Source of the DNA: Bimuria novae-zelandiae CBS 107.79
Taxonomy: Eukaryota; Ascomycota; Dothideomycetes; Pleosporales; Didymosphaeriaceae
Length of the DNA: 64,000 bases
Reading direction: 5' to 3'
Assembly: GCA_010015655.1 (NCBI GenBank)
Contig: ML976775.1
Coordinates: forward strand, 98,773 to 162,772
The notes beneath the pieces were generated by a model. That model made no database searches, was not told the DNA's origin, and worked only from the letters and a program-made list of their open reading frames with translations. Below, piece by piece: positions 10,535 to 21,471 of this stretch. The position numbers were made by a program, and so were the translations under genes. The stretch's first letter is position 1; each line of letters opens with the position of its first letter.

Positions 10535-11370
10535 ATGAAGTTCTCTGCATCCCTCGCTTTCGCCGCCGCGGCCTCGTCTGCCTCCGCACACACCATCTTC
10601 ACCTCGCTGAACGGTGGTGCTGTAGGCGATGGCGTGCGAGTAGTCTCATACGACGGTGTATGATCAACTCTGCTCCCTTTGAAGTCGTCAAACTCTAACA
10701 ACAAGACAGCCCATCACGAACGTCGCTTCCAATGACATCGCCTGCAACGGCGGCCCCAACGGCGTCGTCCAAAATACCAACACCGTCATCAACATCCAAG
10801 CCGGCTCGACCGCAAAGCTGACCTGGCGCCACACCCTCACCTCAGGCTCCAACGATGTCATCGACGCGAGCCACAAGGGTCCCGTGATGGCATACTTGAA
10901 GAAGGTGTCGGACGCGAAGACAGACACTGGCGTTGGATGTACGTGCCTCACAACAACCATGCTCTCCCCTCCCACTCCGTATGAAGAATTACAGATGCTA
11001 ACATACAACGTGAACAGCTGGCTGGTTCAAAATCGCAGAAGACGGCCTCGGCTCCGACGGCAAATGGGGCGTGGACCGCCTCATCGCCAACGGCGGCGTG
11101 CAAACCATCACTATCCCGCAGTGCATTGCGCCAGGGCAGTACCTGCTACGTGGTGAGCTCATCGCTTTGCACGGCGCGTCGAGCTCGGGCGGTGCGCAAT
11201 TCTACATGGAATGCGCGCAAATCAATATACAGGGTGGGTCGGCAAGCAAAACGCCTGCGAGCGTTAGTCTGCCGGGTACGTACAAGGCGAGTGACGCGGG
11301 CATTTTGTATAATCTGTACAATGGGCAGAAGACGTATACTGCGCCCGGGCCTGCTGTGTTCAAGTGCTAG
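10535..11370 (+). CDS. AA9 lytic polysaccharide monooxygenase (GH61 family), secreted
   Basis: Three exons: 10535-10657, 10710-10938, 11018-11370 (234 aa). Introns begin GTATGA and GTACGT and end GACAG and AACAG; both keep phase. Residues 1-18 are a signal peptide ending SASA, so His19 becomes the N-terminal copper-brace histidine (HTIFTSLNG). The second copper ligand is His96 in [12 protein letters not shown] and the axial Tyr is Tyr180 in [11 protein letters not shown], with the conserved second-shell His169 (IALHG) and Gln178. All active-site residues are present. AA9 enzymes oxidatively cleave cellulose or related beta-glucans outside the cell using copper and H2O2/O2. There is no cellulose-binding module; the protein ends AVFKC right after the catalytic domain. 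A TATA box sits 65 bp upstream. Confidence 0.95.
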
Positions 11371-12138
11371 GAAGGGAGGAGGCGTGGTGGGGGAGTGGGG
11401 AAGGTGGTGCAAGGCTTGTTGAAGCAAGGAGCTTATCGTTCGTGTAAATATATTTACGGATCGCTAAATTTCTGTCAAGTCTTCAATTTCCCTCTTTACG
11501 ACCTCGGAACGTGTGATGGTTCGTGGTTAGCTTACGGATAGCATTGGTCAGAATTGGAGCTGGAACTTGGCAAAACACTGGAAGATTTTCTGAACACAAC
11601 GTCGATGAACAGCAGGCCGTGTTCTCAGACTGTACGACAGTGTCGCTCTGTTAGCTAATTGCTGAATTCATTCAGTTATCTTCATGTAGTCGCCATATCC
11701 AGCACAGCAATAATAGTGCATGAGGCGCGGTTTCCCTCGGGACGTTGCGGTGGTGGGCGTATCGATACGATCTCTGGAGGAAGGGGCACTTCACGTGAAC
11801 TGAGTCAGACCTCGGGATAATCTTCAGTCAGGCAGTCATGAATGTGTTGTCGGGTTGTGTGCAACACTGGTGTCATTGTTCGATTTGTAGACGCCGCCCG
11901 TTACCGCGAACGGGGCTGGACGTGTACTTCCCAAATAGCTTTCGTTCGAATTCACTCTACTTTACAGTATCTATGGAAGATTAGATGCCTCGAATTCCAG
12001 CCGTTTGTCTAGTGCCTTCCGTTCATCTTCCTCTCTCCTTCCAAACTCCAGCCACCTTCCCTCTCTTCCCGGCAAGCCTCCCAATTATTGAGAGTCAAAT
12101 CTTCCAAACGTCTTCACGGTTACCAGATTAGCGAGACC
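11371..12138. other. Intergenic; promoter of the cysteine-rich secreted gene
   Basis: No coding frame supported. The right third is pyrimidine-rich (12020-12080), as is common just upstream of highly expressed fungal genes. A paired E-box/AP-1-like site lies at 11792-11807. Confidence 0.5.
11792..11807. promoter_or_regulatory. CACGTG next to TGAGTCA
   Basis: CACGTG at 11792-11797 is followed three bases later by TGAGTCA at 11801-11807, about 330 bp before the next start codon. These are the bHLH and AP-1/Gcn4(Cpc1)-type cores. Function is inferred from motif and position only. Confidence 0.3.
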
Positions 12139-12775
12139 ATGAAGCTGTGCCTGCTCACCTTCGTGGCTTTTGCCGCGTTTACCTTTGCGAGTAAGTACAC
12201 CGCGAGCTTGTTACCGGCCTGGACTGGTCTATCCTTTGGTCAAGAAGGTCGCTGTGGCCATTGAGACACTTTCTGACGGTCTTTTAGAGCCGTCCACCCT
12301 CCAAGACCACTCCCGAGATGAGGTCCAGCTAGATCGCACCACCGAGCGTCGCAACCCCTTGGCCCAGCATCCTGATCCGCCACCGAAGCCCACACGATGT
12401 GACAAGTGTGAGAAGAAGTTCGAGGTAGAATAAGGGTCATAGACACTTACCTTGCTTGCTTGACGCTGATTTCTTTCAACAAGAGGTGCATGAACGACTG
12501 GTGGTGTTGGTTTCACAAGGACATCTGCTACAAGGACTGCAGGATCGAGGTCTGCGAGGATGATGAGGAGGTATGTTTCATTCTGAATACATCTGCACTG
12601 GGATCGAGTTCTGAAGCTACAATAGTGCCATTATAAGTGCGGCTACAAAGACTGCGAGGTCCGTAAGCAGAGCGCAGAGTTCCTGGAGAATTACAGGAAG
12701 ACTGCCACCGAGCAAGCGCCCACCGATGAGGCTGCCGAACCGCAAGGGTCCCACGAGAATAACGACCCTCAGTAA
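12139..12775 (+). CDS. Small secreted cysteine-rich protein, four exons
   Basis: Assembled from short exons 12139-12190, 12288-12424, 12484-12570 and 12626-12775 (141 aa); no single open frame shows it. Introns (97, 59, 55 nt) have GTAAGT, GTAGAA and GTATGT donors and proper AG ends, and phase holds throughout. Residues 1-17 (MKLCLLTFVAFAAFTFA) are a signal peptide. A Pro/charged linker (HPDPPPKPTR) leads into a 50-residue core with ten cysteines: CDKCEKKFE, RCMNDWWCWF, DICYKDC, EVCED and ECHYKCGYKDC. The tail is acidic and hydrophilic. This is the architecture of effector-like or hyphal-surface small secreted proteins. I do not recognise the family. The donor of intron 2 is the weakest junction. 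Confidence 0.75.
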
Positions 12776-14836
12776 GGGCCTGACAGCGTAATCGACTTCC
12801 AGCACGACACCGGTTCTATCCAAAAGCAAGGCGACTTGGCTGCGGTGAACTCCAATGCAGACTAGAATCATAGCGGGCAGGTTTGCGGTAGCTGCGACGC
12901 CCACCCAGACGGATGCCTTGAGTACTACTGCTTGCAGTACAAGTCTGACTGGCAATCATGCTGTACGCATAGACTGGCACCTGCAAGTCAGAGACCGGAA
13001 CCTTTCAGCATCTCCTACACATGAACGGTACATAGGAAGCAACATCTCTAGACGTCTGATAGGTACAAATCAGGTTGAGAAGCTCATGTTACCTTAATCC
13101 TATGTGTAATGCATATGCAAAAACACACTTCGTGAAAACGCGGCCGCCTCACAGCACATGTGCACCTTGTCCATTCGGACCATGGCAGTCTGCAACTGTG
13201 CGTAGTCTTTTTGAGTATCTGTAAACCGGTAGTTGGCAGAAGAAATGCTTGCGTCATAACCTCCGCGGGGTACTAGTGCCAGGAACGCGTTGTGCTACGC
13301 ATTAGAACCACGCGAACGGCTCGCTGTATCCTCGTGAAAATCCTCGTACGAGGTACATAGCAGCGTCGCTCGTGCAACGGAATCAATACGCCGATGTGGA
13401 CCTGATGATTCTTTTCACATTTGATGAGAATTAGGGTCAAATTGGGACAGCACCGAGTTTTCTCGCGATTCAGTGGCTTACTGTTTGGTTGTTGAGCAGC
13501 AAATACATGTAGCCCTCAGGAGTAGTCAAGGTGCAAAGCCATTCATGCTGAATATCGTGCGGCTGAATGTAACGTACTGCTATATTCCTCTATCTAATCT
13601 CGGTGGTTTCACATTAGAGGTTCTTGACTTTGGTCCGGAGCAGGCGCCGCTGCAGATATTGGAAAGCGCAACTGCAAAAGCGCCTGGCCTTGTTACTAGA
13701 GGCAGTCGCAGCTGCCTTGCAACTCTTTCCAACTCTGGAGAACCGCAAGACGCCATTGAAGTCACTCTTGAACAGCAAAGCGCTCGCTTTTGTTGATTAG
13801 ATGTGTGGACTCGCATTTTTTCCAATCTCGGCTCCCCGCACGTATTCTCCAGGTCACAGCGCAGGGGTTGTAACCGGGCGATCGACGCATCAAGCTTCCT
13901 TCTCGGTAACTCTAGCCTGAAGCAAAGCTAGCGCCGTCCCTGAATAGATTAGGCCCAATGTTCTTAGCAACGTCGAGACACCGATGAGTGGGTGCCGACT
14001 CGTTACCTTCTCTCAAAGCGACTTCCGTGTTGGCCTTTCTTTACCACGGCGATATCAGGTTTACAGCTGCTGATCATTTCTTCGTTGTATCGCTAGAGTG
14101 GATGTGCCGACAGCTAACATGCGCTCGTTCGACTATGTTCTCCCCATTCAGTCTCATTGCCACGCCAATAATGCTCTACACACACTAACTAAGTGTATTG
14201 ACAGCGACGGCCCCTTACGCTTGAAACTTGTCAGATCTAAAAACTTCACACGTCGAGGACGCTAATAGGCCCTGGATAGGGTACCAGCCTGGAATGTTTC
14301 GCGAAATCTCCACCTCGCGTTTCCACTTCTCCCGTCGTCCGGCTTCGACCTTCCCTGTGAATATCACCGGGACTCCTCAAAGCTTACCGTTGGACGGATA
14401 AGAGTACTAGCATCTGTACGGCGAGCTCGTACCCAAGAGATAGCTGCAGATGTTCCTGGGAATATATTTCCTTGCGCACATTGACAGTAGACAAGATCGT
14501 CGACACCAGACCAGTCACCACTCCAACATAAGCGAGGTTTGCTAGGCCCTATGCCTGAATCCATAGCAACAGCGCAGGCAGCGCATGCCGGACCCCGAGT
14601 CAGTCCACTCCGCTATCGAATCGCCACATGGTTTCGCACGAACCTCAGCTAATCCTGGAGACGGCATCGCTTCTGGCAGTGCCTGTTTTACTATCCCGTC
14701 GCCTGGGCTATATGAGGCATGCCTCGCTCAGAGGCACGAAGTGCCACTTTTCTCATTTTTCCGTCGTTGACAGTCCCTAGAGGATTACCTTTCCTTCCTG
14801 CCTCTGCATAAATTGCTGTGAGCGTTGGCGGTCCTA
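12776..14836. other. Intergenic, no supported gene
   Basis: About 2 kb without a frame that has recognisable motifs or joins into a gene. Short frames such as the plus-strand one near 13473-13796 look random. The last 200 bases should contain the P450 promoter. Confidence 0.5.
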
Positions 14837-16840
14837 ATGATGCCGCTTACTTTTATTTTCCTAGCGTGTTCTTTTGCAGTTTACGTAGTTTGGAAGATCC
14901 TGGACTCGTCTCGTCTTCATAGAGCACCCTCTGGTCTCAAGAAGCTTCCCGGTCCCAAAGGTATGGTTCACACCCTGCCACCCTTTGGTTCTTTCTGGGC
15001 TTGTTTGCGATATACACTAACGCGATGGTAGGGTATCCTTTGATTGGCTCTGTACCTGATGTTCCCGAAAAGAATGGATTCATCAAGTTTTCCGACTGGG
15101 GTAAGGAGTACGGTCCGATATATCAAGTCAACCTCGCTGGCACCAACCACGTATGGATATCGTCCGACCAGATAGCGAAGGACTTGCTTGCGAAGAAGGC
15201 ATCCATATATTCTGACAGACCGCACATTCCTGGCCTTATTGACGACAACCGAACAAGTGCTCAATATCTGCCCCTTCTAAGCAAGAATGGTAGGTCTACA
15301 ACAATGTTCGCTCTACTTCAGTTAACGCTGACCAGATGGATGGACACGACAAAGGAAGTTCGCCAATGTCATTATGCGCGAATCAGAAAAGGCGCTCTTC
15401 CACAGGTATCCGGAAATCGAGGCGAAGCGCATGCTCGTTGAGCTGTTGGATGAACCGGATCGCTACAACCATGCCCTGGAATCCTTCATCGCTCGTGTGA
15501 CTTGTCGTCTGGCCTGGGGCCACAGCGAAGCAAGTGATGAGCTCAAACAACGAGCACGTGAGTTGCTGCACACCGTCTCTCCGACCGGCGCTTTTGGCAA
15601 CAAACTACCCTTCGTCATGTCTCTCCCTGACTGGCTCTCCCCCGCCAAAGCATGGGAGCGGAGACGCGCACGAACTGAGCGCAGCTTCTTCGAGACAATG
15701 CAGCGTGAGGTCGAAAAGGACGCCAAAGAGAAGAAAGCGACCCCCTCATGGATGAAAATTTTCCTCGACAACCGCAGCAAATGGGGCTTCCAGTACGAAC
15801 TCGAAGGTGCATATGCTGTTGGCATGCACGGAATCGCCGGGGCTCTGACCATCGCCGCGCCCATGCAGACGTTCTGCCTCGCCATGTGCTTCTACCCGCA
15901 GTACCTGCCCATGCTGCATGAAGAACTCGACCGCGTCTGCGGCGACCGTCCCCCAGTCGCAGAGGACCGTCCGAACCTTCCCTTCCTGCGCGCCATCATC
16001 CGCGAGTGTATGCGCTGGCGGCCGCCAGTCCCCACCGGCATACCGCACGAGCTTACGCAGGACGACGAGTATAACGGGTACCACATCCCTAAAGGCAGCG
16101 TGATGCACCCGCTCGAATGGTTAGTCCTCTCCATACCCTCTTTTCTTACACATGTACACCGTTGCTGACTTATGTGCGACAACAGGGCCATCGCCCGCGA
16201 CCCAACCATGTTCCCCAACCCCGAGGCCTTCAACCCCCTCCGCTGGCTCGAACCCGCGTATCCCACGTACCAGGAACCCCTAACGCAGTTCCCCACCATC
16301 ATAAACTGCTCGCAGTTCGGCTATGGGCGCCGCCTGTGCCAGGGCCAGACGGTCTCGGACGAAGACCTGTTCATCGGCATCGGCTCGATTGCGTGGCTGT
16401 TCGACATTGCAAAACTCCCTCCCACCCCAGCTTCTCCCGCGCATCCCCCCGGCGTCAACAAGAAAGCGTCCATCTCCCAGGAGGAGTTGGGCACCGGCGT
16501 TTCGCCGCCGACCATGGAACACGTCTTGTTGAGCAAGTACACGTATCCCGGTGCTTCGCCTTCTGAACACAAGCCCGAGCCCGAAGTGCCCGCGAAGCCG
16601 AAGACGAAAGAGCTCTCGAAATTCGACCCCGCGAACATCGATCCGACGCTGGACTTTAGCACGCTGCTCATCGCGAAGCCGCTGCCGTTCAAGTTCTCGC
16701 TTACGCCGCGGGATGGGGAGAGGGTTGCGAGGGCGCGCGAGATGTACGGTGCGGAGCTAGCGAAGGGCGAGTACAAAGAGAGCCGGGAGTTTTGGGGCGA
16801 GGAGCAGGGCAAGGGGAGGCCGTGTGGGTGGGGAATTTGA
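14837..16840 (+). CDS. Cytochrome P450 monooxygenase, atypical I-helix and long C-terminus
   Basis: Exons 14837-14960, 15032-15289, 15336-16119, 16186-16840 (606 aa), all joins phase-consistent. A membrane anchor (MMPLTFIFLACSFAVYVVW) precedes the proline hinge KKLPGPKGYPLIG. The C-helix reads DGWTRQRKF, the K-helix ExxR is E351-C-M-R354 and the heme loop is FGYGRRLCQG with Cys440 as iron ligand. It is therefore a microsomal class II P450 that uses NADPH-P450 reductase. In the I-helix the expected A/G-G-x-D/E-T-T/S reads AGALTI, without the acidic residue of the proton relay. After the heme loop the chain continues about 165 residues, longer than usual, with a proline/lysine-rich insert. Convergent with the MFS gene 200 bp away. 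Substrate unknown. Confidence 0.92.
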
Positions 16841-17040
16841 TTTCGCGTCCAAAAGATCGGCATGGACAGATGTGTCACGGACGTATAGAGTGTCTGGCGC
16901 TGCAAAGGCGCTGATGGAGGCAATGGCTGCAGGTGGACGTAATTCCGAATTAACGTTGCATTAACGTTGCACTTACTAGTTTTAATACATTATCTCGTCA
17001 CACGTACATGAACATATTCGCACCGCGCGGCTGGGGTATA

Positions 17041-18849
17041 TCATTCTGTCTCGCTCTCCTCGCTTTTCGCGCCGTAGTAGGCGTCCTTGACTGCGACAGC
17101 CACGCCTACGACGAGGAGCAGCGCGTTGAAGGACGCCATCATGTAGAAGGGCGCACCAGGTCCACTGGAATCAAACAGTGCGCCTCCCGCCTTGGTGAGG
17201 AGCAGGATACCAAAGCCTCCCAGCAGACTGTACGTCCCTGCTATCGAGCCCTTCAGATGTGTGTGCGAACCGGGTCCCGAAGCAGATTGTGGTTGTGAAT
17301 AGGTCGTCCCAAGGAGCGGTGCTTCCTCCGACGCTGGTGTCAGATCAGGACTGCGCGGCGGCGTCGCGCCAGCCGAGGGATGTCCGTTGCTGGGGAGAGA
17401 CCCGTCCGCGGCGTGCGAGTGGTGCTTGCCGCTGTCGTCATCGTTGATACCGCGGCCCAGGAGGGCTAGAGAGCACACGATGGCGCCGATCTGGCTTATA
17501 CCGAGCAGCGCGACGATGGCGAAGATGCCCCTCGAACCGTCTTTGCTCGCGGGATCTGGGCTCGCGAGCGCACCGAAAGCCGAGTACCCCACGACTCCTG
17601 CTGCGGCTGCGAACATCAGTGGTAAGTTGTATTTCCTGTAGCGGGCGGACAGGTAGCCGAATATCGGGGCGCAGAGGAGTGCGATGAGCTGGCTGATGCC
17701 GGTTAACATGGCAGCGAGCTTGTACGCTTGCGGGCAGGAGTTTTTGATGTCGGCGGGGTCCGAAGGGTCATTTGCGCGACACTGGCCGGTGCTCAGGAAA
17801 TATGTGTTCGTGAAGAGTGGGATGAATAGGGAGATGGCGACCGAAGACGCTCTTGCGACGAAGCCACCGACATAGCCCAAACCAATGGTCGGCGATTGGT
17901 ATCCAAGGCGTATGCTCTCCCAAAACAGTCGCGGATAGGACAGAATGCGCTGGCGCGATGGTGCGGCATCGGATGACTTTTGCTGGTTTATGTTCACAAG
18001 GCTTTTCCAGCTCTTGTCTTCCTCCCCAGGCAGGCGCCGTAGCCCAAAGAAGCACCCAAGTGCAACGAGTAAAGCAATAGAGCCTACAACGTAGAAAGCG
18101 TCGGCGACTGCAGCGGCTGGTTCGGCACCTGCTCGTCCAAAACGGGTCGGCAGTGGTAGAAAAACCAAGAGCGCTACCAGAGCACCACATCCCGTGAACA
18201 TGCCGACCAGCCCTGCGAGATGCGATGTCGAGGCACCTGTGTCCTTCTTCACAACGGTCTCGTCGGAGGGCGGTGATCTCGACTGAAAGCGCGCGGGCGT
18301 AATGGTCAGTTCGGAGGAGATGGACGGCGCCAGAGCATGCGACGCTCCATTGGCACGTCTACGAGGCGTTCTCGGGTCTTGAACGATCTGGGCGATAGTC
18401 ATCGTGGGGAGAATCGCAGTAACCATAGTCGCGCTGCACAGCACGATTAGCAACTGCCTCGCATTACAGCACTGGAGAGGAGCAACTCACGTGGCAGTCG
18501 CACCCAAGCTAAACAGCAGTCTTGCAAGCAGCAATTGCGGATACACGTTCTTCGCCGCCATAAACACCCACAGGCTCACGCCCACAATCGCGTACCCAAT
18601 GACAGCCACGCTGCGCACGCCTACACGGTCGCTCAGCAGGCCCCAAGCGGGACACGCGACGAGTGCAACCAGCTCGTCCGCGAAGCCCAGCGTGCCCACT
18701 GCATCGCCGACGTTGTGCGCCTGGCCAATGCGCTGCGTGATGACGAAGGAGATGGAGCTGTTGAGGAAGACGAGGAACGAGATGGAGAAGAGCGCGACGC
18801 CGCAGAGGTACGTCGCGACCTGCGTGCGCGTTGCCGTGAAGCCGAGCAT
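17041..18849 (-). CDS. Major facilitator superfamily transporter
   Basis: Exons 18849-18491 and 18433-17041 (583 aa); intron 18434-18490 (GTGAGT...GCTAATC...TGCAG) joins LFSLGATAT|ATMVTAILPTM. About 12 membrane segments are visible, with the MFS loop-2 signature as GLLSDRVGVRSVAVIG. A long serine/proline-rich cytosolic segment lies in the middle (HHSHAADGSLPSNGHPS...PLLG). First in-frame ATG is 18849 (MLGFTATRTQ); the frame stays open upstream to about 19000, so a further N-terminal exon is possible. It could export a metabolite or take up a small molecule. The neighbouring P450 suggests a shared detoxification or metabolite role, but nothing else links them. Confidence 0.85.
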
Positions 18850-20422
18850 GCTGACGAAGGAAGGAAGGAACGAAGGCGCTGCTCCAAAGAGCCTGCCGGA
18901 TTCAGTGCCGTCAGCAATGGGGGTGCATTGAGGGTGCGCGTCTGGTGGTGGTTGGGCGGCTTCGAGAGACGTCACTGGCAGTTCGCGCACAGGGATCAGC
19001 TATGTACATGTTACCGACGCTGCCAAGGCACATCGTACATCCATCAATTGCTTCTTTATAAACACTTTAATTCGTGTTTTTGAAGAGGATTGTCATTTTC
19101 CATTCAAAAGACCAGAGAAGGGTCCGAGGCGGTTGTGCTGGTTGATACACAGCGCTGACTATGTTGTCACACTAACGGGCATTCATCTACCCATGGAAGC
19201 ACGAATCAAAACACCACCAAACGACAGTGTGCATCTTGTAACGTGTTCCACTGGTGAGCCTCCGAGACGCAACCACTGGGTCTGGGTCGGGTTGGATCGG
19301 ATGAGCCACAGTGGTATGACATCGTTGTCACGCTCACGTCTCCAATTGTTATCTACTCTGTAACATTGCAGTTGATTTCGTATCCTCACAGATACTCCGA
19401 AAAGAGAGCAACCCATGACCACGGTGGGATCTGGCCTTTATTGAAGAGGGCGGAGCAGCAATAGGGCGAATTTGCAGGACTGTGAGGAATCAGAGCCGGC
19501 CCAAAGTTCGAGAATGGCATCTGCGACAATTTGATCTACGGGTACGCTGATGGGATGGTTGTAGGGAGGGAAGGGGGACTCTGACAGAACTGTGAAGATT
19601 TCTAGTCATGTATCCCTGTGATTGGCTTTGCGTTTCATGAATCACTAGCAGTTCTCTGGTGAAGTACTCCATGCTTGGCTTTAAATCTTATGAGGGGCTG
19701 GCTCAAATCTGGGAGAAGTTGAATGAGTTTTGAGGGTGAACCACGGTCGCCGAATACATGCTATTGAGTGCTCGCGTAGGTTGTTCGTTTCCTATTATTC
19801 CAAATGAGGCAATTGGATTGACGTCTGATGGTAGAACTTAGTATATTCACGCCCCAGCCTATGCTGATACATGGAACAACATTACGGAGACAGATTGAGG
19901 CATATGCTGCAGGATTCTTCAGCTGGTTCAGAGATCCATTGAAGATGCCTTGGGTTCGCGCGGTCTTGCTTTCTCCCTCCTTAGGTACATCCGCACTGAC
20001 CACAGCGGAGAAGTCTGCAGACCCGAAGACATATGAGCCATCCATCTTGTTCCTCAGACGATTGGTACATCGCGACGCGTTGCAATGGGCAGTTCAGCCG
20101 GCGAAGGGTGTTGAAATGTTTGCGTTTCCACATAGACAAAACCCTAGCCATGCCGTTGCGAGCAGGGTCATGTCGGTCCTCTCCTTTGCGAATTGAGCTC
20201 GTTTGCAGCCAACAGGACCATGGTTTTCTTCAGCGCTTTGAAAACGAATAAAGACAAAGGGGACGTGGAGGATCCATTTCGTGCTAACCAGGTCCCTTTG
20301 TACCCCGCCTCTGTCAAAGACCGCGCCGCTTGCCGTACTTCATCAACGACCCGTCCTCTCCAACAGCATTCTCGTATCCCAGAGACCAACCTCTTCGATC
20401 CTGCTGTACTTGCTTCTGTAAG
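18850..20422. other. Intergenic, no supported gene
   Basis: Holds the MFS upstream region on the left. No open frame shows motifs or splice joins. A plus-strand frame at 19828-20196 looks random in composition. Confidence 0.45.
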
Positions 20423-21471
20423 ATGTCGGCGGAACACGGCACTCCTCCGAGTTCAAGCGAGTCCGCCGCTGGTGTGGGGAGCGATCCTCATGTGGGGAGC
20501 GAGCTTCATGTGGGGAGCAAGCCCGCCGCTGACGTGGGGCCGATAAATGTGACCAAGCGCCAGCTTTCGGCGGAACCTACTCCATACGCCTAAGAACCTT
20601 CGAATTCGTTGGAAAGTGCGACTGGTCTGGTGACCCCGAAACCATCGCCCCACAAGCGACGCAAGAAGGACCCCGCGGCTGTCGCCGAAGAGGAAGTTAG
20701 GAAGCAGAAAGAGCAAGAAGAAAAAGCTGCTGAGAAAGCTTGAAAGAGGAAGGAGAAAGAGGAGGAGAAAAGAAAGCAGAACAGAAAACGGAAGGAACGT
20801 GAAGAGATTGCGGCAAAGAATAAGGCGATTAGGGAAGCTAAATCTAGAGAGACAGCCGACAAGAAACGCTGGAAAAGGGAATGGGATGACTATGTGAAGG
20901 AGAACGATGTCCACGGCGCCACACTGGATGAAGAGCCGGTGCCAAAAATCACACAAACCGATGCTGGCCAGTTGTATACGTTGAAACCGAACGAATTGGC
21001 CTGCCTACCACATTTCCCGAAACCCAACTATTACGACGCCACGAATATCACAAAAGTTTTCGACGAGTCGGATGTAGAGAAACTCGCTTTCAGAAAGTAC
21101 GCTATGCTGAGCGGCATGGCGCGCGAGCCGGAGAAGGTGATGCTTGCACGAGGCAAAGATTTATGGGAGGAAGAGTAAGTTCTGCTAGCAACAGGATACG
21201 TATATCATGCGCAGCCCTGCCTATATTGAGAACTTCCTTCACCCTTCACCTTGTTCATCAGTGGTACAGACGTAGCTAATGGAGCTACAGAGGACGTCGT
21301 GGACCGGGAGAGTCAATATGGAGGCCTTCGGGGGAGTTCGATATACCACTAGAGGATGGAAGTCATGCAAATTGGTGGAGGGATCCTAGAGAGCTGAGAA
21401 GCATGGGTTATGAGAATGGTCGGATCCGCACTAAGCGCAGTAACGCCATGAGTGATAGCTTCGACGATTAG
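20423..21471 (+). pseudogene. Decayed two-exon gene with lysine-rich coiled coil
   Basis: One frame starts at ATG 20423 and continues, apart from two in-frame stops, TAA 20591-20593 and TGA 20741-20743, to a donor GTAAGT at 21175. Intron 21175-21290 (branch AGCTAATG, end CTACAG) joins a second open exon ending TAG at 21471. The product would have N-terminal 18-bp tandem repeats, a Lys/Glu coiled coil (EEEVRKQKEQEEKAAEK, KRKEREEIAAKNKAIREAK), then an ordered block (QLYTLKPNELACLPHFPKPN, VEKLAFRKYAMLSG) and a tail (GRRGPGESIWRPSGEFDIP). Both stops could come from single C-to-T changes (CAA to TAA, CGA to TGA). The L-K-x-x-E-L block loosely recalls XPA-C-like proteins, a weak guess. Removing the first stop by an intron would need a poor GTGTGG donor. 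Confidence 0.6.
20473..20526 (+). repeat. Three tandem 18-bp units inside the pseudogene
   Basis: Units begin TGTGGGGAGC at 20473, 20491 and 20509; the first two differ in three bases of 18, the third diverges in its second half. They encode a six-residue repeat (VGSDPH, VGSELH, VGSKPA). Confidence 0.7.

Noticed and set aside
10037..10591. Long minus-strand frame across the AA9 promoter and first exon
   Set aside because: It is the shadow of the AA9 gene and its promoter, which have clear motifs on the other strand.
13473..13796. 107-codon plus-strand frame between the secreted protein and P450
   Set aside because: No motif, no splice partners, unremarkable composition.
19828..20196. 122-codon plus-strand frame
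   Set aside because: No family resemblance and no conserved-looking block; not supported.
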